Assembly: GCA_028290125.1 (NCBI GenBank)
Contig: JAQGKM010000306.1
Span: 1 to 26,901, forward strand
DNA length: 26,901 bases
Origin: Hyphomicrobiales bacterium
GTDB taxonomy: Bacteria > Pseudomonadota > Alphaproteobacteria > Rhizobiales > Beijerinckiaceae
Reading direction: 5' to 3'
In this document: positions 14,648-22,754 of the stretch, in pieces
Layout: each line of letters opens with the position of its first letter
Numbering within the stretch: position 1 is the stretch's first letter
Program-made: the position numbers and the translations under genes
The notes under the pieces: generated by a model
The model's database searches: none
What the model was told of the DNA's origin: nothing
What the model saw: the letters and a program-made list of their open reading frames with translations, nothing else

Positions 14648-15667
14648 ATGACCAGGACAATTCTGCTCGCGCTCGCATGGGCCTGCGCCGCCGCACCAGC
14701 GGCGGCCGCGGACTTCTACAAGGACAAGGTGGTGTCGATCGTGACGTCGACGGGGCCGGGCGGCACCTACGACACGATGGCGCGCCTGTTCTCGCGCCAT
14801 CTCGGCAAGCACATCCCGGGTCGGCCGTCGTTCATCATCCGCAACATGCCGGGCGGCGGCAATGTCATCGCCACCAACCACATGTACAACATCGCCCCGA
14901 AGGACGGGTTGACGATCGCGACCGTGCACAACGCCATGCCGCTCAACCAGGTGCTGGGCGGCACCGGCGTCGCCTACGAGAGCGACAAGTTCATCTGGCT
15001 CGGATCGACGGGCCCCGAGAACAGCGTGATCGTCGTGCGCAGCGAGTCGGGCTTCACGAAACTCGAGGACGCGCGCCAGAACGAAATCAATCTCGGCAGC
15101 ACGGGCGCGGGCTCGGGCCTCACGCTGCTGCCGCTGGCGATGAACCGCGTGCTCGGGACGCGCTTCAAGATCATCATGGGCTACAAGAGTTCGGAGGAAC
15201 TCAATCTTGCCCTCGACCGCGGCGAGGTGCAGGCGCGCGCTTTCAGCTATTCGTCGATCATCAGCCAGCACCCCGACTGGATTGCGAAGAAGAAATTCAA
15301 CTTCATCGCGCAGATCGGCACCAAGCGCCTTCACGATCTGCCGGACGTTCCGCTCATCACCGAACTTGCGAAAACCGACGATGAGCTCGGCGTGCTGCGG
15401 CTCATCTCGTCGCCGCCCGGCCTCGGCCAGCCCTATCTCGCACCGCCCGGCACGCCCGCCGATCGCGTCGCCATCCTGCGCGAGGGACTGGCGAAGACCA
15501 TGCGTGACGAGGCTTTCGTCAAGGAAGCCGCGGCGCTCACGCTCGATGTCGATCCGATGAGCGCGGAGGAAGTCACCGAGATCGTCCGCTCGGTGGTGCA
15601 CGCCTCGCCCGAGGTAGTCCAGAAGACGCGCGCGCTGCTCGGAGAGGGCGGCGGGCTCGTCCGGTGA
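14648..15667 (+). CDS. TctC/Bug-family substrate-binding protein
   Basis: 339-residue exported receptor. The signal peptide covers residues 1-20 (LLALAWACAAAPAAA), cut probably before ADFYKDK. Family features are the GPGGTYDTMARLF loop, IIRNMPGGGNVIA and MGYKSSEELNLALDRGEVQ. It belongs to the divergent DFYKGK-type branch shared by most receptors in this window. Located in the oxygenase operon, it probably captures the pathway substrate in the periplasm. GGGAGGAG is present upstream but about 18 bases from the ATG, rather far. The last four bases overlap a potential GTG (15664) of the next gene, although that gene more likely starts at 15727. Confidence 0.9.
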   Translation: MTRTILLALAWACAAAPAAAADFYKDKVVSIVTSTGPGGTYDTMARLFSRHLGKHIPGRPSFIIRNMPGGGNVIATNHMYNIAPKDGLTIATVHNAMPLNQVLGGTGVAYESDKFIWLGSTGPENSVIVVRSESGFTKLEDARQNEINLGSTGAGSGLTLLPLAMNRVLGTRFKIIMGYKSSEELNLALDRGEVQARAFSYSSIISQHPDWIAKKKFNFIAQIGTKRLHDLPDVPLITELAKTDDELGVLRLISSPPGLGQPYLAPPGTPADRVAILREGLAKTMRDEAFVKEAAALTLDVDPMSAEEVTEIVRSVVHASPEVVQKTRALLGEGGGLVR

Positions 15668-15726
15668 AAGCCTGGAACAAGAGCAATCGCGCTCCGGTCA
15701 TGGCGGCGCGGCAGGGAGTGAGCGTC

Positions 15727-16752
15727 ATGCGTCTGCCGAAGTGGATCGCCCTTGGCTTCGCGCTCTTGCAGGCTTCGTCCGCCAGCGCGGATGATTTCTA
15801 CAAGGGCAAGCAGATCTTTCTCATCCTGAGCGCCGGCGAGGGCGGCGGCTACACGTCCTATGCGCGCGTGTTCGCGCCGTATTTCACAGCGCATATTCCG
15901 GGCAAGCCCACCATCGTGATCCAGAACATGCCGGGCGGCGGCGGCATTCGCGCGATGAGCCAGCTCGCCAACAATTCGCCGCGCGACGGCACGGCGCTGG
16001 GGCTCGTGCATTCCAGCGTTCCGTTCGCGCCGCTGTACGGCGTGAAGGCTGCAGCGTTCGATCCGCGGCAGATGGCGTGGATCGGCTCGCTCGCGACCGC
16101 CAGCGCCATGTGCGTCTCCTGGTTCAAGTCCGGCATCAAGTCGTTCGACGATCTGAAGACGCGCGAGTTCATCGTCGGCGGCTCGGGTGCGGGCTCGCAG
16201 ATGGAGACTCTGCCGACCATGCTGAACAAGATCTTCGGCACGAAGATCAAGGTGATCTCCGGCTACAAGGGCGGCAACGACGTCTTCCTCGCGATGGAGC
16301 GCGGCGAAGTGCAGGGCCGCTGCGGCGGCCTTGTCTCGTCGATCCGCTCGACGCGGCCCGACTGGTTCCCCAAGCACATGGTCGACGTGCCGATCCAGAT
16401 TTCGCTCGAACGTTCGAAGCTCTTTCCGGACGTGCCGGCCGTGGTGGAATATGCGAGCGATGACCGCACCCGCAACGTGCTCGAACTCGTGCTGTCTCCG
16501 CAGGCGATGGACCGTCCCGTCGTGGCGCCGCCGGGCGTTCCGGCCGAGCGCATCGCGCTGCTGCGCAGAGCGTTTCACGACGCCATGAACGATCCGGGTT
16601 TCCTCGCCGAAGCCGCGAAGCAAAATCTGGAGATCGACGAAGTGTCGGGCGAGAAGGTCGAACAGGTGGTGGCGCGCGCCTACGCCATGCCGCCTGAGAT
16701 CGTCCGCATCGCCAACGAGAGCATGAACCTGACCGGCGTGTCCGGCGAATAA
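15727..16752 (+). CDS. TctC/Bug-family substrate-binding protein
   Basis: About 341 residues. The start is set at 15727 because GGGAG sits eight bases upstream and a clean signal peptide follows (LPKWIALGFALLQASSASA, residues 3-21), with likely cleavage before DDFYKGK; a GTG at 15664 would put 21 charged residues before it. Family motifs are GEGGGYTSYARVF, IVIQNMPGGGGIRA and SGYKGGNDVFLAMERGEVQ. It is a tandem neighbour of the receptor at 14648, probably an old duplication that diverged, so the two may bind related ligands. It is followed 13 bases later by the VOC gene, so it is in the same operon. No TctA/TctB genes are present. Confidence 0.9.
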   Translation: MRLPKWIALGFALLQASSASADDFYKGKQIFLILSAGEGGGYTSYARVFAPYFTAHIPGKPTIVIQNMPGGGGIRAMSQLANNSPRDGTALGLVHSSVPFAPLYGVKAAAFDPRQMAWIGSLATASAMCVSWFKSGIKSFDDLKTREFIVGGSGAGSQMETLPTMLNKIFGTKIKVISGYKGGNDVFLAMERGEVQGRCGGLVSSIRSTRPDWFPKHMVDVPIQISLERSKLFPDVPAVVEYASDDRTRNVLELVLSPQAMDRPVVAPPGVPAERIALLRRAFHDAMNDPGFLAEAAKQNLEIDEVSGEKVEQVVARAYAMPPEIVRIANESMNLTGVSGE

Positions 16753-16765
16753 AGGGACAAGAAAA

Positions 16766-17575
16766 ATGGCATCGAAGATCAACCACGTCGCCGTCGTCAG
16801 CCAGAACTACACCTTGCTTGCGGCCTATTACCGGGCCGTGTTCCAGATGAAGAAGTCCGACAAGGACAGACCCGTGCGCGCCGTGACGGTCGGCGACGGT
16901 TATGTCGGCCTCAACATCAACCCGCGCAAGGCAGGGCGCCCGGCTGGTCTCGATCATTTCGGCATCGAGGTGGATGACGTCGAGGAGACGTTTTCGCGCA
17001 TGCAGAAGTTTCCAATGGCTGATTACGTGAAGCGGCCGTCCACGCGTCCATTCGCGGGCATCTCGGCCAATGATCCGGACGGCAACGTCTTCGACATTTC
17101 ACAGCGCCAGATGACCAACCGCGATGCGATCTATGTCGAGAACAGCGGCGAGCAGGCGGCGCGCCGCATTTCGCATGTCGCGTTCCGCACGTTGCGTCCC
17201 GACGAAATGGCGCGGTTCTATGCCGACGTGTTCGGCCTCAAGGAAGTCAACGGCAAGGCCGGAGATCCGAACCACTACCTGACGGACGGCAAGGTCCAGC
17301 TGGTGGTGATTCCGTACCGTATCAAGAACTACATCGGGCAGAGCATCCTGCCGACCGGGATGGACCATGTCGGCTTCGAGGTGGAGAGCATCGACGCGTT
17401 GAAGAAGGATCTGGAAGAGTCCGTCGGCATCAATCCGTGTCTGCAGCCCATTCCGGTCGGCGGCGGTCCGGAGCAGAGCGCGCGGCTTGAACTGCTCAAG
17501 ACGCAATGCCCGATGGGCGAGTTCTTCCTCTCCGATCCCGACTTCACGATGATCGCCGTCTCGCAGCGTCACTGA
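16766..17575 (+). CDS. Two-domain VOC (glyoxalase/extradiol dioxygenase-like) protein
   Basis: 269 residues with two tandem vicinal-oxygen-chelate domains, about 3-115 and 134-267. Potential metal ligands in domain 1 are H7 (KINHVAVV), H64 (LDHFGIEV) and D110 (DPDGNVFDIS). In domain 2 they are H137 (ISHVAF) and H201 (MDHVGFEV), but the equivalent of the third ligand is an alanine (DPDFTMIAVS). Classical extradiol dioxygenases use two His and one Glu in the C-terminal domain, so this protein either binds metal in domain 1 with an Asp or has another activity such as isomerase or lyase. AAAGGGACAAG precedes the ATG. Its place between receptors and a C-C hydrolase in an oxygenase operon favours ring cleavage, but the residues do not prove it. 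Confidence 0.85.
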   Translation: MASKINHVAVVSQNYTLLAAYYRAVFQMKKSDKDRPVRAVTVGDGYVGLNINPRKAGRPAGLDHFGIEVDDVEETFSRMQKFPMADYVKRPSTRPFAGISANDPDGNVFDISQRQMTNRDAIYVENSGEQAARRISHVAFRTLRPDEMARFYADVFGLKEVNGKAGDPNHYLTDGKVQLVVIPYRIKNYIGQSILPTGMDHVGFEVESIDALKKDLEESVGINPCLQPIPVGGGPEQSARLELLKTQCPMGEFFLSDPDFTMIAVSQRH

Positions 17576-17583
17576 GGACAGAC

Positions 17584-18459
17584 ATGCAAACTGCCGTGAC
17601 GTCGACATCTGCACGCATCGAGGACCGCTACGTCACGATCGATGGACTGCGGCTGCGTTACGTGGAAGCGGGCGAGGGGCCGGCGGTGGTCTTTCTTCAT
17701 GGCGGATCGCTGGGTTCGTCCGCCGACGTGTTCCTGCGAAACCTGCCGGTGTTCGCCCGTGCGGGCTTTCGCGCCATCGCGTTCGACCAGCCGGGGTTTG
17801 GCCTGTCGGACGCGCCGGCCGATCATTCAGCGTCGTATCGGCGCAAGTCCATCCCGGCGTTCCTGCGCGCGCTCGCGTTGGATTCGCCGGCGGTTGTCGC
17901 GCATTCGCAGGCCGGCGGTCTGGCGGTGCGGCTCGCTCTGGAGCAGCCGGATCTGTTCAGCCGCATCGTGATCCTCGGCACCGGCAGCCTGCTGCCCGAA
18001 CGTGCGCGTATCGAGGACAAGGGCGCGCAGGCGCAACAGCGGCTCGAACGGCGCATGGCCGCGCAGGAGCCCACGCTTGAAGACACCCGCAAGCTGCTCG
18101 AAGCCAATCTCTATCATCATGATCTGATCACCGACGAAGAACTCGCGCTGCGTCATGCGCGCAGCACCGGCGCCTGCTTCGAGGCTTTCGTGGCGCGCAA
18201 TGCGCTCGCGGACGCCAGCCAGAAGGCGCAGACATCGGGCGAGCCGATCTGGCGCCGCCTCAAGGACATCAAGGCGCCGATGCTGATGATCTATGGGCGC
18301 AATGACCGGGCGCAGGCGGCCGAGCGCGTCGTCGCCCTGCAGGATCTGGAGCCATCGCTCGACCTGCATCTCGTGGACCATTGCAAGCATCTCGTGCCGT
18401 GGGACGCGCAGGCGGCGTTCGAACGCATGGCGATCGACTTTCTAAACCGGCACGGCTGA
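17584..18459 (+). CDS. Alpha/beta hydrolase, meta-cleavage C-C hydrolase-like
   Basis: About 291 residues, length and layout of the MhpC/BphD group. Oxyanion segment FLHGGS (37-42); nucleophile S108 in VVAHSQAGG; acid D241 in YGRNDRAQ; catalytic H269 in CKHLVPWDAQAAF, which resembles the GHW-x-QWE-HA ending of C-C hydrolases. A lid region spans about 140-225. The enzyme could split a ring-fission product or act as an esterase. ATG 17584 lies eight bases after the VOC stop with GAGGA just upstream, so it is the last gene of the oxygenase operon. Its tail overlaps the convergent ketopantoate-reductase-like gene by 18 bases. Confidence 0.87.
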   Translation: MQTAVTSTSARIEDRYVTIDGLRLRYVEAGEGPAVVFLHGGSLGSSADVFLRNLPVFARAGFRAIAFDQPGFGLSDAPADHSASYRRKSIPAFLRALALDSPAVVAHSQAGGLAVRLALEQPDLFSRIVILGTGSLLPERARIEDKGAQAQQRLERRMAAQEPTLEDTRKLLEANLYHHDLITDEELALRHARSTGACFEAFVARNALADASQKAQTSGEPIWRRLKDIKAPMLMIYGRNDRAQAAERVVALQDLEPSLDLHLVDHCKHLVPWDAQAAFERMAIDFLNRHG

Positions 18460-19428
18460 CGCCGGCGCCTGCCCGAGCAGTCGCACGCAGGCGAGGACGG
18501 AGTCGATGTGCGGCGTCGGCGTGTCGGTCCACCGACCGATTTCCGCGACCGCGGCGACGAGCGCGCCCACTTCCATCTCGCGGCCGGCTTCCAGATCCTG
18601 CAGCATCGACGTCTTGTGCTCGCCGACTTCGGCGGCGCCCTGCAGGCGCTTCTCGAGCGGGATGCGGAAGCGCACGCCGAGCTTTTCCGCCACGGCCTGC
18701 GCCTCGCGCATCATGTTCGCCGCTAGCTCACGCGTGTCGGGGTTCGCGCAGATCTGCGCCAGCGTGGCGCGGGTCAGCGCGCTGATCGGATTGAAGGCGA
18801 GATTGCCCCAGAGCTTCGTCCAAATCTCGCTGCGGATGTCCGAGATGACCGGCGCCTTGAAGCCCGCTGTCCGCAGCGCATCCGATACGCGGGTCGCGCG
18901 CGCGCTCGCGACGCCGTCGAGTTCGCCGATGCTGAAGCGCAGTCCCTCGATGTGGCGGATGACGCCCGGCGCCTCGATCTCCGCCGCCGGATAGACGACG
19001 GCGCCCATCACGCGATCGATCGGCAGCGCGGCGGCGATGCGGCCGTGCGGATCGACGCTTTCGACCCGGCGTCCGGCCCACGGTCCGGCGAGCTTTTCGA
19101 AATACCACCACGGCACGCCATTCTGGGCGGTGACGATGACGCCCTCGGGCGCAAGCGCATCGGCGACGCCCGCGCAGGCGTCGGCCAGCTGGTGCGCCTT
19201 GACGGCGAGGATGATCACGTCCTGCGGTCCAAGCGCGGCGATATTGCGGTCCGCGTTGAGAAATGCATGCCGGCGGCTGTCGTCGGCCTCGATGAGCGTC
19301 AGTCCGCGCTCGCGAATGGCGGCCAGCTGTGCGCCGCGCGCCACGACGCTGACATTGGAGCCACTGTCGGCGAGGCGAACCGCCAGCATGCCGCCGATCG
19401 CGCCCGCGCCGACGATGCAAATTCTCAT
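18442..19428 (-). CDS. 2-dehydropantoate 2-reductase (ketopantoate reductase) family protein
   Basis: NAD(P)H-dependent reductase-like protein of about 328 residues. Nucleotide-binding GAGAIGG (7-13) after MRICIV; K78 in AVKAHQ; catalytic Lys205 in EIWTKLWGNLAFNPISALTR (201-220) with N213; and the C-terminal KTSMLQDLEAGREMEVGAL (272-290), a family signature. The ATG at 19428 has GGAG six bases upstream; an extension to 19491 is not supported. PanE makes pantoate for CoA, but members of this family are common in catabolic clusters and reduce other 2-keto acids or oxidise 2-hydroxy acids, so the location beside the oxygenase operon leaves both readings open. It is convergent with the hydrolase and has an operator-like palindrome upstream. 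Confidence 0.88.
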   Translation of the reverse strand: MRICIVGAGAIGGMLAVRLADSGSNVSVVARGAQLAAIRERGLTLIEADDSRRHAFLNADRNIAALGPQDVIILAVKAHQLADACAGVADALAPEGVIVTAQNGVPWWYFEKLAGPWAGRRVESVDPHGRIAAALPIDRVMGAVVYPAAEIEAPGVIRHIEGLRFSIGELDGVASARATRVSDALRTAGFKAPVISDIRSEIWTKLWGNLAFNPISALTRATLAQICANPDTRELAANMMREAQAVAEKLGVRFRIPLEKRLQGAAEVGEHKTSMLQDLEAGREMEVGALVAAVAEIGRWTDTPTPHIDSVLACVRLLGQAPASAVPV

Positions 19429-19463
19429 GTTCGGCTCCGTGGGCGAGGCGTGGTTTTCCTGAC

Positions 19464-19503
19464 AGTGTAGGAGGCGCAGCCGGCTCTGCAAAATCAGTTT
19501 TGC
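19464..19503 (-). promoter_or_regulatory. Candidate promoter with overlapping palindrome upstream of the ketopantoate reductase-like gene
   Basis: On the minus strand TTGCAG (19491-19486) and TACACT (19469-19464) are separated by 16 bases. A 16-base palindrome, GCAAAA (19488-19493), TCAG, TTTTGC (19498-19503), overlaps the -35. The palindrome lies in the 158-base region shared with the divergent acyltransferase gene, so it could be an operator for either. No regulator for it is identified. Confidence 0.4.
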
Positions 19504-19586
19504 TGCAGAAGTTTTTCAGCGGATCTCTTGCCTCGCGCGCGCGAACGTGATGCCTATCGCCCACGCCCCAACGTGAGCTGCACTGC

Positions 19587-20738
19587 ATGGACTCCCCGAC
19601 TTTCCCAGATCGCAAAATTCGCCCGCACGCGCGTCTGGCTTCCCTCGACGCTTTGCGCGGGATGGCGATCCTCGCGATCATCGGCTTCGATGGGGCAGTC
19701 GCGGCCTTTGCGCAACTGGCGCAGTCCGGACCCGCCTGGTTTCGCGAAACCTGCGGCTTCCTGGCGACGCAGTTCTCTCATGCCGAGTGGCAGGGCCTGC
19801 ATCTCTACGATTTCGTCTTCCCGCTGTTCATCTTCATCACCGGCGCGGGTATCGCCTTCGCGCTGCCGCGCACGCTTGCGTCGCAGACACGGCGCGAGGT
19901 TTACCTGCGGATCGTGCGACGCACGCTGCTGATGTATCTGCTCGGCGTCATCTATTACGGCGGCGTCGGGCAGGGGTGGGGCGAGGTCCGCTATGTCGGC
20001 GTGCTGCAGCGGATCGCGATCTGCTATTTCGTCACGTCACTGCTGTTCATGCATGTGCGCCCGGCATTCCAGGCCGGCGTCGCGATAGCCATTCTCGTCT
20101 TCTACTGGGCGTTGATGACCAGCATTCCGGCACCCGGACTTCCGGCAGGATCTCTGGAGCCGGTCGCCAATCTGGCCGACTGGCTCGACCGGACATTTCT
20201 GCCGGGCCGCCTTTGGTATGGCGATCGTGATCCGGAGGGCCTGCTGAGCACCGTGCCGGCGATCGCGACCTGCATGTTGGGCGCGCTCGCGGGCGTGCTG
20301 TTGCAGCAGCGGCTGGAGCCAGCGCGCATCACGCGCCTGCTCATCGCGGCGGGCGCGGCGGGCGTGGTCGCCGGGCTCGCGTGGGGGCTCTGGTTTCCGA
20401 TTATCAAGGCGCTGTGGACGTCGTCCTATGCGCTGGTCACGGCGGGCGCCTGCGCCATGCTGCTCGGCGTCATGTACGAGCTCATGGATGTGCGACACGC
20501 GTTCAAGGCGACGTGGCTCGTCTGGATCGGCGCCAATGCGATCACGCTCTACATGATGAGCGGGCTCGGCCTGTTCGACATCGTCGCCGGGCGGCTGGTC
20601 GGCGGCGACGTCGGCGCGCTGCTCGAGCGCGGTCTCGGCGCTGGCGCCAGCGCCTTCGTCCTTCATGGCGTGGCGCTGGCGCTGGCGATCCTGCTGGCGC
20701 GCTTTCTCTACCGGCGCGGCGTTTTCATCCGGCTGTGA
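19587..20738 (+). CDS. Membrane acyltransferase-like protein (DUF5009/heparan-alpha-glucosaminide N-acetyltransferase-like)
   Basis: 383-residue integral membrane protein with about nine to ten hydrophobic segments. After a short polar N-terminus it opens with RLASLDALRGMAILAIIGFD (16-35), the hallmark of the DUF1624/DUF5009 acyltransferase group. FPLFIFITGAGIAFALPR (about 79-96), GVLQRIAICYF and a late WLVWIGANAITLYMMS also fit. Family members are thought to move acetyl groups across the membrane onto sugars. No clear ribosome site precedes the ATG at 19587. It is divergent from the ketopantoate-reductase-like gene and convergent with a TctC gene (nine-base gap), and has no obvious functional link to either. 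The acceptor is unknown. Confidence 0.82.
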   Translation: MDSPTFPDRKIRPHARLASLDALRGMAILAIIGFDGAVAAFAQLAQSGPAWFRETCGFLATQFSHAEWQGLHLYDFVFPLFIFITGAGIAFALPRTLASQTRREVYLRIVRRTLLMYLLGVIYYGGVGQGWGEVRYVGVLQRIAICYFVTSLLFMHVRPAFQAGVAIAILVFYWALMTSIPAPGLPAGSLEPVANLADWLDRTFLPGRLWYGDRDPEGLLSTVPAIATCMLGALAGVLLQQRLEPARITRLLIAAGAAGVVAGLAWGLWFPIIKALWTSSYALVTAGACAMLLGVMYELMDVRHAFKATWLVWIGANAITLYMMSGLGLFDIVAGRLVGGDVGALLERGLGAGASAFVLHGVALALAILLARFLYRRGVFIRL

Positions 20739-20747
20739 GACGACGGC

Positions 20748-21710
20748 TCAATTCGTGTAGAGGTCGCCGTCCTCGACCGCCTTGCGCCAGTTCTCGTGTT
20801 CGATCTTCAGCAGCTTTGCAAATTCCGCGCTGGTGCCGCGATAGCTCGTCGCGCCTTCTTCCGAGAAGCGTTTCGTCATGGCGGGAGACGCCGCCGCGAG
20901 ATTTACCGCCGCGTTGATCTGAGCCACGAGATCGTCCGGCATGGCGGGCGGGCCGACCACGCCCCACCAGGTCTGCAAGTCTGCGCCCGGCACGCCCTGT
21001 TCGGCGAGCGTCGGCGCATCGGGGAACAGAGGCGAGCGCTGGTCGCTGGTGACGGCGAGCAGGTTCAGGCTCTTGTCCTGCAACTGCCCGAGCACGGTCG
21101 GAACGGCGGTGACGAAGAGATCGGCGCGTCCGGCGACGAGGTCCATCAGCGCCGGCCCGCTGCCCGTGTAGGGCACATGCGTCATGCTGATGCCGGCCTT
21201 TTTCATGAAAACCTCGGTCGCCAGATGCAGGATGCTGCCAACGCCCGACGACACGAAATTCAGCGAGCCGGGTTTCGCCTTCGAGCGGGCGACGACGTCG
21301 CGCACGGAGGTCAGGCCCGAAGCATGACTTGCGACCACGAGCAGAGGGCCGCGCGCGATCATGGCGATCGGCGTGAAATCCTTCTCGACATCGTACGGCT
21401 CCTTCTTGCGCACCGCCGTGGTGGTGACGAAGGACGAGCTCACGAACATCAGCGTCAGGCCATTGGGCGCAGCGGTCGACGCCGCCTTCGCGGCGATGAG
21501 CCCGCCGGCGCCGCCGCGATTGTCGATGATGACATTGGCTTTCAGCGGTTCGATCAGCCAATGCCCGAGTTCACGCGCGAGGATGTCGTTGCCGCCACCG
21601 GCCGCGAAGGGCACCAGCAACGTCACGGTCTTGCCGCTCTGCGCGAGCGCGCCGGACGCCGTCAGCATGACGGCTGCGGCGCAGGCCAGAAATGTTCGGC
21701 GCGATGTCAT
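20748..21710 (-). CDS. TctC/Bug-family substrate-binding protein (classical branch)
   Basis: 320-residue exported receptor, with an SRRTFL N-terminus and a signal peptide to about residue 23 (CAAAVMLTASGALA). Motifs are those of classical Bug proteins: VPFAAGGGNDILAREL, IIDNRGGAGGLIAAK, THVPYTGSGPALMDLVAGR and SPLFPDAPTLAEQG. It is therefore a different branch from the other five receptors in the window, which carry the FYRGK opening and an N-M/S-PG-GG-type motif. GGAGAG lies upstream of the ATG. It is the last gene of a minus-strand operon headed by the ThDP enzyme at 25628. In classical Bug proteins this fold binds carboxylic acids such as citrate, malate, glutamate or nicotinate; the ligand here is unknown. 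Confidence 0.92.
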   Translation of the reverse strand: MTSRRTFLACAAAVMLTASGALAQSGKTVTLLVPFAAGGGNDILARELGHWLIEPLKANVIIDNRGGAGGLIAAKAASTAAPNGLTLMFVSSSFVTTTAVRKKEPYDVEKDFTPIAMIARGPLLVVASHASGLTSVRDVVARSKAKPGSLNFVSSGVGSILHLATEVFMKKAGISMTHVPYTGSGPALMDLVAGRADLFVTAVPTVLGQLQDKSLNLLAVTSDQRSPLFPDAPTLAEQGVPGADLQTWWGVVGPPAMPDDLVAQINAAVNLAAASPAMTKRFSEEGATSYRGTSAEFAKLLKIEHENWRKAVEDGDLYTN

Positions 21711-21747
21711 GAATGTCTCTCCAGTCGATGCGCGCCTGAGGCGCCGT

Positions 21748-22754
21748 TCAGTGCTCGGCCGCCTTCAGCCTCTCCACGGCGGCTTTCGGCGTTGCGTAAA
21801 GTTTTTCGACAAGCGCCGCGATGTCTTCGCCGCGCACGAGACGCACATCCATGTTGGCGCGCGCGGCTTCGGCGAGGTATTCGGCATCCGCCAGAGTGGC
21901 GTCGAAGGGGCGCGCAAGGTTGCGACACGCGCCGGGGGCACGCCGGGCGGGGCCGCGAAGGGACGCGCAAATTGCTGCGGGGCGACCATCAGCGCCAGCG
22001 CTGCGCGATCAAGCTCGTTGCGGGTGAGATCGAGGGCGAGCGGGATATCTTGGTGGTCCGCGGGCTTTTCGAGACCGAGCTGGACCAGCACGCGGATCTT
22101 GCCGGTGCTCAGCCAGTCGGGCCGCATCACCTGGATGGTCGACCAGCCCCAAGCGCAGAAGCCGCTCGTTTCGCCGCGCTCCATCGCCAGGATAGCTTCC
22201 GAGGATTCCTTGTAGCCCGACACGACCTTGAATTTCGTGCCGAGCAGCGCATTGAGGACGCGCGGGTAAGCGGAATTGTCGGCCGCCGGCGCGGTGCCGC
22301 CGACGAGCAGTTCGGTTGTCATCAAGTCGGCCAGCGTCTTCACGGGCGACGTGTGCCAGGCGACGCAGGTGCTGGTTTCGCTGACCGGACTGCCGATCCA
22401 GTTGAGCTTCAACGGATCGAACTTGATGTTCGATGAGCCGATCAGCGGCTCGAGCGCCAGCCCGCGATCGAAAGTGGCGATCTCCGTCCCGTCCTTCGGG
22501 GCCTGGTTGTAGAACCAGTTCAGCAATGTCAGTCCGGCGCCGCCCGGCACGTTCTTGACGACGACGTTCGGCTTGCCGGGAACATGCCCGCCGATGAAGC
22601 GCGCCAGTGCACGCGCGTGCAGGTCGTAGCCGCCGCCGGGCAGGTAACCGACCGAAATGGAGATTGTTCTGTCCTTGTAGAAATCGTCCGACGTCTGCGC
22701 GGCGGAAGGCGTCGCCGCCGCGATCCAAAGCGCCGCGAGAAACGCAGGTCTCAT
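21748..22754 (-). pseudogene. TctC/Bug-family substrate-binding protein with a single-base frameshift near the C-terminus
   Basis: The first 281 or so residues are a normal receptor: signal peptide (FLAALWIAAATPSAA, 5-19), DDFYKDRTISISVGYLPGGG, VVVKNVPGGAG and VSGYKESSEAILAMERGE. After PPGVPPARVATLRA the frame goes wrong at a run of four C on the minus strand (21910-21907). Adding one base restores family-like sequence (FDATLADAEYLAEAA, then ANMDVRLVRGEDIAALVEKL) ending at a stop at 21748-21750, and gives a 335-residue protein parallel to its neighbour. As written, the protein would run to 21765 with about 48 altered residues. The loss could be a real mutation or a sequencing error in a homopolymer. 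The start overlaps the upstream gene stop by four bases (ATGA). Confidence 0.85.

Noticed and set aside
20796..22436. Plus-strand open frame of 546 codons across two TctC genes
   Set aside because: It spans two real minus-strand genes and their gap and has no recognisable domain.
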